From NCBI GenBank assembly GCA_003242195.1, contig QGUQ01000156.1:1-5043 (forward strand): a stretch of DNA of 5,043 bases, read 5' to 3'. A program made the translations under genes and the position numbers. Positions within the stretch are counted from its first letter, which is position 1. Every line of letters starts with the position of its first letter. Under the pieces are notes generated by a model. It made no database searches and was not told the origin of the DNA. It worked only from the letters and a program-made list of their open reading frames with translations. This DNA comes from Bacillota bacterium (GTDB lineage Bacteria; Bacillota; Sulfobacillia; Thermaerobacterales; Thermaerobacteraceae). Positions 1 through 5,043 of this stretch are shown piece by piece.

Positions 1-1
1 T

Positions 2-91
2 TGCGCGGAGGAAGTTGACCGGACGGGTGCCGGTACGCTGCCCGCGGATGCGGGGGCGGAAGTGGGGACCCGGCCGGCGGCGGGCGCGTGA
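2..91 (+). CDS. 3' end of an upstream gene (partial, unidentified)
   Basis: An open frame enters from the left edge and gives 29 codons before TGA at 89-91. The peptide begins CAEEVDRTGAG and ends TRPAAGA. It is rich in Ala, Gly and Glu, as expected for a loose C-terminal tail. About 23 of 29 third positions are G or C and most first positions are G, which resembles the real genes in this window. The same DNA read in the dioxygenase frame gives an Arg-rich peptide that does not look natural. No family can be recognised. The reading runs in the same direction as the dioxygenase gene and ends 79 bases before it, so it could belong to the same operon. A rival reading is the frame from base 1, which stops at 16-18 after only five codons. 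Confidence 0.35.
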   Translation, partial: CAEEVDRTGAGTLPADAGAEVGTRPAAGA

Positions 92-156
92 CGGGTGCCA
101 GGCCGGCTCTTCGAACCAGGATGCAGCGCCAGGGCGCGGTCATGGGGGTTGGTCAC

Positions 157-165
157 GGGGAGGGG
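157..165 (+). promoter_or_regulatory. Ribosome binding site deciding the hpaD start
   Basis: A GGGGAGGGG run ends five bases before the ATG at 171. It supports that start over the upstream in-frame TTG (15) and GTG (27), which have no well-spaced purine run and would add an Arg-rich leader foreign to the family. Confidence 0.7.
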
Positions 166-170
166 TAGCC

Positions 171-1175
171 ATGCTGGACACGCGCTGGGCGTGTCCGCCC
201 TTTGACATCGTTCGGGCGGCCCATGCCGAGTTGCTGGTTACCGACCTGGAACGGGCGCGGGAGTTCTACGTCGACCTGCTGGGTTTCGTCGTTACGGAGG
301 AAGATGCAGGGGCCCTGTACCTGCGCGGCTATGAGGAGCGGCTGCACCACAGCCTGGTGCTGCGGCGGGCCAGGGAGCCGGCGGTGGGCCACCTGGCCTT
401 CCGCGTTGCTGACGAAGCCGACCTGGAACACTTGGCGGCCTTCTTCCGCAGCGAGGGTTGCCCGGTGCGCTGGCTCGAGGCCGGGGAGGAACCGGGCCAG
501 GGGCGCGCCCTGCGGGTCCAGGACCCGCTGGGGTTCCCGGTGGAGTTCTTCCATGCCATGGAGCCGGCCGAACGGCTCTTGCAGCGGTTTGACCGGTACG
601 TTGGCGCCCACATCATGCGCATCGACCACTTCAACCTGCACGTGCCCGACGTCCAGTCTGCCTACGACTACTACAAGCGGCTGGGCTTCCGCTGCTCCGA
701 GTACACCGCCACGGACCCGCCGGACGAACGGCTTTGGGCCGCCTGGATGTATCGCAAGCCCAACGTCCACGACGTGGCGCTGATGAACGGGGCCGGGCCG
801 CGGCTGCATCACGTGGGCTTCTGGGTCGGTGACACCCACAGCGTGCTGCGGGCCTGCGACATCCTGGCCGCGGCCAACCGGGCGGATGTGATCGAGCGCG
901 GGCCGGGGCGGCACGGCCTGAGCAACGCCTTCTTCGTCTACCTGCGGGATCCGGACGGCCACCGCATCGAGCTCTACACCAGCGACTACTACACGGGCGA
1001 CCCGGACTTCGAGCCCATCCGCTGGAGCGTCAACGACCCGCGGCGGGGAACCTTCTGGGGGCACGCGGCTCCCGTCAGCTGGTTCGAGGAGTCGTCCCGG
1101 GTGGCGAGCCTCGAGGGGGGCCTCATGGACCTGCGACCGGCGCTCCTGAACCAGCGGCCGCAAACGGTGACGTGA
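171..1175 (+). CDS. hpaD: 3,4-dihydroxyphenylacetate (homoprotocatechuate) 2,3-dioxygenase
   Basis: This 334-residue protein is a type I extradiol (vicinal oxygen chelate) dioxygenase. The family opens the ring of homoprotocatechuate next to the diol, using O2 and Fe(II) (Mn(II) in some members). The product is 5-carboxymethyl-2-hydroxymuconate semialdehyde, in the 4-hydroxyphenylacetate pathway; the enzyme is cytoplasmic. Two tandem VOC modules are visible, roughly residues 15-130 and 148-275. Metal ligands are H153 (DHFN), H214 (RLHHVGF) and E267 (HRIELY). Residues matching those described for the Brevibacterium fuscum enzyme are W192, H200, R243, H248 and Y257. The DYYTGDPD motif at 272-279 is typical of this branch. 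From memory, the B. fuscum enzyme has about 365 residues, so the C-terminal lid is about 30 residues shorter here. The start is ATG 171, because the N-terminus then aligns with the family and a ribosome binding site precedes it. Another catechol substrate cannot be excluded. No other hpa gene is visible. Confidence 0.88.
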   Translation: MLDTRWACPPFDIVRAAHAELLVTDLERAREFYVDLLGFVVTEEDAGALYLRGYEERLHHSLVLRRAREPAVGHLAFRVADEADLEHLAAFFRSEGCPVRWLEAGEEPGQGRALRVQDPLGFPVEFFHAMEPAERLLQRFDRYVGAHIMRIDHFNLHVPDVQSAYDYYKRLGFRCSEYTATDPPDERLWAAWMYRKPNVHDVALMNGAGPRLHHVGFWVGDTHSVLRACDILAAANRADVIERGPGRHGLSNAFFVYLRDPDGHRIELYTSDYYTGDPDFEPIRWSVNDPRRGTFWGHAAPVSWFEESSRVASLEGGLMDLRPALLNQRPQTVT

Positions 1176-1183
1176 ACTCGGTC

Positions 1184-1240
1184 GGCCGGTGACACGAGCA
1201 CTCCGGCGGCACGGGGGCGCCGGGGAGCACCGAACCGGCC
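1184..1240 (+). repeat. GC-rich inverted repeat between hpaD and livH
   Basis: In the 87-base gap (1176-1262), GGCCGGT (1184-1190) is the reverse complement of ACCGGCC (1234-1240). Inside it, CTCCGGCG (1201-1208) can pair with CGCCGGGGAG (1218-1227) with a two-base bulge. Together these could form a two-tier hairpin in the RNA. No U tract follows, so it does not read as an intrinsic terminator. It might act as an mRNA stability or attenuation element, but short GC arms arise often by chance in DNA of this composition. Confidence 0.25.
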
Positions 1241-1247
1241 TTCCGCG

Positions 1248-1254
1248 AGGGGGG
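1248..1254 (+). promoter_or_regulatory. Ribosome binding site of livH
   Basis: AGGGGGG lies eight bases before the GTG at 1263. It supports GTG as the start; the next in-frame ATG (1299) would remove the N-terminal residues before the first membrane segment. Confidence 0.6.
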
Positions 1255-1262
1255 ACGAGCTC

Positions 1263-2167
1263 GTGGCCGCAGATCTGGTCACGCGGCTCCCGCAGTTGAT
1301 GGCCACCGGGATCATGCTGGGCGCCATCTATTCCTTGTTGGGGCTTGGCCTGGTGGTGGCCTACAGCACGACGCGTGTCGTCAACGTGGCCATCGGCGAG
1401 TTCGCCATGTTCGCCGCCCTGACGGCCTCCAGCCTGGCCGGGGCCGGATTGCCCCTGCCCCTCGCCCTGCTGGCCGGCTTCGCCGCCGGTACCTTGGTGG
1501 GATGGGGCGTCTACGAGGCGGCGATCCGGCCCGCCCAGGCCCGCCAGGCCGGCGTGCTGGCGCTGCTGATCATCTCCATCGCCATGCACCTGGCCCTCAA
1601 GGGCATCGGTCTCGTGATCTGGGGGACGCAGGCCTACGAGCTACCACCCTGGACCGCCGGGCCGCCTGTGCCGGTATTGGGGGCGATGGTCACCCGCCAG
1701 GGGCTCTGGATCATGGGCGTGACGGCCGTCATCATGACCGGCTTGTGGGTCTTCTTCACCCGGACCCTGCGCGGGCGGGCGCTGGTGGCCAGTGCCGTCA
1801 ACCCGGTGGGAGCGCGGCTGATGGGCATCCCGGTGCCCGCCATGGGCCGCCTGGCCTTCGGCCTCAGCGCGGCCCTGGCTGCCATGGGCGGTATGCTGAT
1901 CACGCCCCAAACCCTGGCCGACTACGACATGGGACTGATGCTGGGGCTGAAGGGGTTCGTCGGGGCGGTGGTCGGGCGGTTGACCGATTACCCCCGGACG
2001 GTCGCGGGGTGCCTGCTGCTGGGCGTGTTGGAGTCGGTGGCGGCGGGCTTCCTGCCCTCGGGCTACCGTGACGCCGTGGCCTTCCTGCTGCTGATCTTGG
2101 TGCTGGTGTGGCGGGCACTGCCGGTTCTGCGACACGGCGTGCTGGCGGTGGAGGAGGCAGCCCAGGA

Positions 2168-2171
<4 letters not shown>
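1263..2171 (+). CDS. livH: LivH-type permease of a branched-chain amino acid (HAAT) family ABC importer
   Basis: This 302-residue integral membrane protein is one of the two dissimilar permeases of a LivHMGF-type importer. It would sit in the cytoplasmic membrane and pair with a LivM permease. The LivH signature begins with GAIYSLLGLGL (20-30) and continues through a turn and NVAIGEF (41-47); family members usually read NFAHGEF here, so the His is replaced by Ile. The cytoplasmic coupling loop is seen in ARLMGIP (184-190), followed by GRLAFGLSAALAAMGG (195-210). The C-terminal LivH block runs from GLKGFVGAVVG (228-238) through LLLGVLES (251-258) to the last hydrophobic segment near 270-288. 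About eight hydrophobic segments are present, and the length is normal (about 290-310). The start is GTG, backed by a well-spaced purine run. The stop overlaps the next start as ATGA, so translation is probably coupled. The substrate cannot be read from the permease; the neighbouring hpaD makes an aromatic acid possible. Confidence 0.9.
2150..2157 (+). promoter_or_regulatory. Ribosome binding site inside the livH end, for the fusion gene
   Basis: GGAGGAGG lies ten bases before the ATG at 2168, which overlaps the livH stop codon. A second candidate is AGGAG (2178-2182), six bases before the in-frame ATG at 2189. The true start is therefore either 2168 or 2189, a difference of seven residues. 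Confidence 0.6.
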
Positions 2172-4962
<2,791 letters not shown>

Positions 4963-4966
<4 letters not shown>

Positions 4967-5043
4967 TTCTGACCGCCGGCCTCTGCATTGCCGGTGCAAC
5001 CTCCGTCTTGTTCCCGGGCGGCAGCGGCGGGGGGGCGCCTGAG
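4963..5043 (+). CDS. Possible 5' end of the next gene (partial, unidentified)
   Basis: A GTG at 4963 overlaps the TGA of the fusion gene (GTGA) and opens a frame that stays open for 27 codons to the right edge. The peptide begins MILTAGLCIAGATSVLF and continues as a Gly-rich stretch. The purine run GGGAGAGGGGG (4948-4958) ends four bases before the GTG. The start-stop overlap mirrors the livH to fusion-gene junction, which supports a coupled gene. The first 17 residues are hydrophobic but lack the basic residues of a typical signal peptide, and the Cys at residue 8 is not in a proper lipobox, so a substrate-binding lipoprotein is not supported. Too little is visible to name a family, and the true start may lie further right. 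Confidence 0.35.

Noticed and set aside
15..43. TTGACC at 15-20 as a -35 promoter element
   Set aside because: No acceptable -10 box lies 16-18 bases downstream, and the site is probably inside the end of the upstream gene.
15..170. Longer dioxygenase starting at TTG 15 or GTG 27
   Set aside because: The added 48-52 residues are Arg- and Gly-rich and unlike the family; ATG 171 has a better-placed ribosome binding site and gives residue numbers that match the characterised enzyme.
1176..1262. Intrinsic terminator between hpaD and livH
   Set aside because: The inverted repeat is not followed by a run of T, so it does not meet the pattern; hpaD and livH may share a transcript.
153..1589. Long open frame on the minus strand (478 codons) across hpaD and livH
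   Set aside because: It covers two well-supported genes plus the gap between them. Its product is rich in Gln, His, Gly and Arg with no recognisable domain, as expected for the complement of GC-rich coding DNA.
2108..2167. Upstream GTG 2108 as the start of the fusion protein
   Set aside because: It would overlap livH by 64 bases and has no ribosome binding site; ATG 2168 shows the classic ATGA overlap with GGAGGAGG upstream.
4967..5043. Substrate-binding lipoprotein (LivJ) signal at the right edge
   Set aside because: The peptide has no basic N-region, and the Cys is preceded by Gly-Leu, not by a small residue at -1, so the lipobox rule fails.

Overview
The window is very GC-rich (roughly 70% by eye), every gene reads on the + strand, and the genes are preceded by strong purine-rich ribosome binding sites. 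This suggests a high-GC bacterium. A Thermaerobacter-like high-GC Firmicute or an actinobacterium would fit, but that is a guess from composition and protein style, not an identification.

Layout: (1) Positions 2-91 look like the last 29 codons of a gene that enters from the left. (2) Positions 171-1175 encode a type I extradiol dioxygenase of the homoprotocatechuate (3,4-dihydroxyphenylacetate) 2,3-dioxygenase family, HpaD. Its metal ligands and second-sphere residues all appear intact. (3) An 87-base gap with a GC-rich inverted repeat but no terminator-like U tract leads to (4) a LivH-type permease at 1263-2171. (5) An ATGA overlap joins this to a 932-residue protein at 2168-4966. It carries, in one uninterrupted frame, a LivM-type permease, a LivG-type ATPase and a LivF-type ATPase. 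(6) A GTGA overlap at 4963 may start another gene, of which only 27 codons are visible.

How the parts may work together: LivH plus the fused LivM-LivG-LivF protein supplies the whole membrane and motor part of a hydrophobic/branched-chain amino acid (HAAT) type ABC importer with just two polypeptides. No substrate-binding protein (LivJ type) is in the window. Because the importer lies next to, and probably in one transcription unit with, a ring-cleavage dioxygenase, it may import an aromatic acid such as 4-hydroxyphenylacetate or homoprotocatechuate rather than leucine, isoleucine or valine. That is inference from context.

The most notable points are the three-domain transporter fusion with no usable internal starts at its junctions, its pairing with hpaD, and a canonical G-quadruplex motif (4934-4958) over the ribosome binding site of the possible next gene. 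No RNA gene, CRISPR array, insertion sequence or confident promoter was seen.
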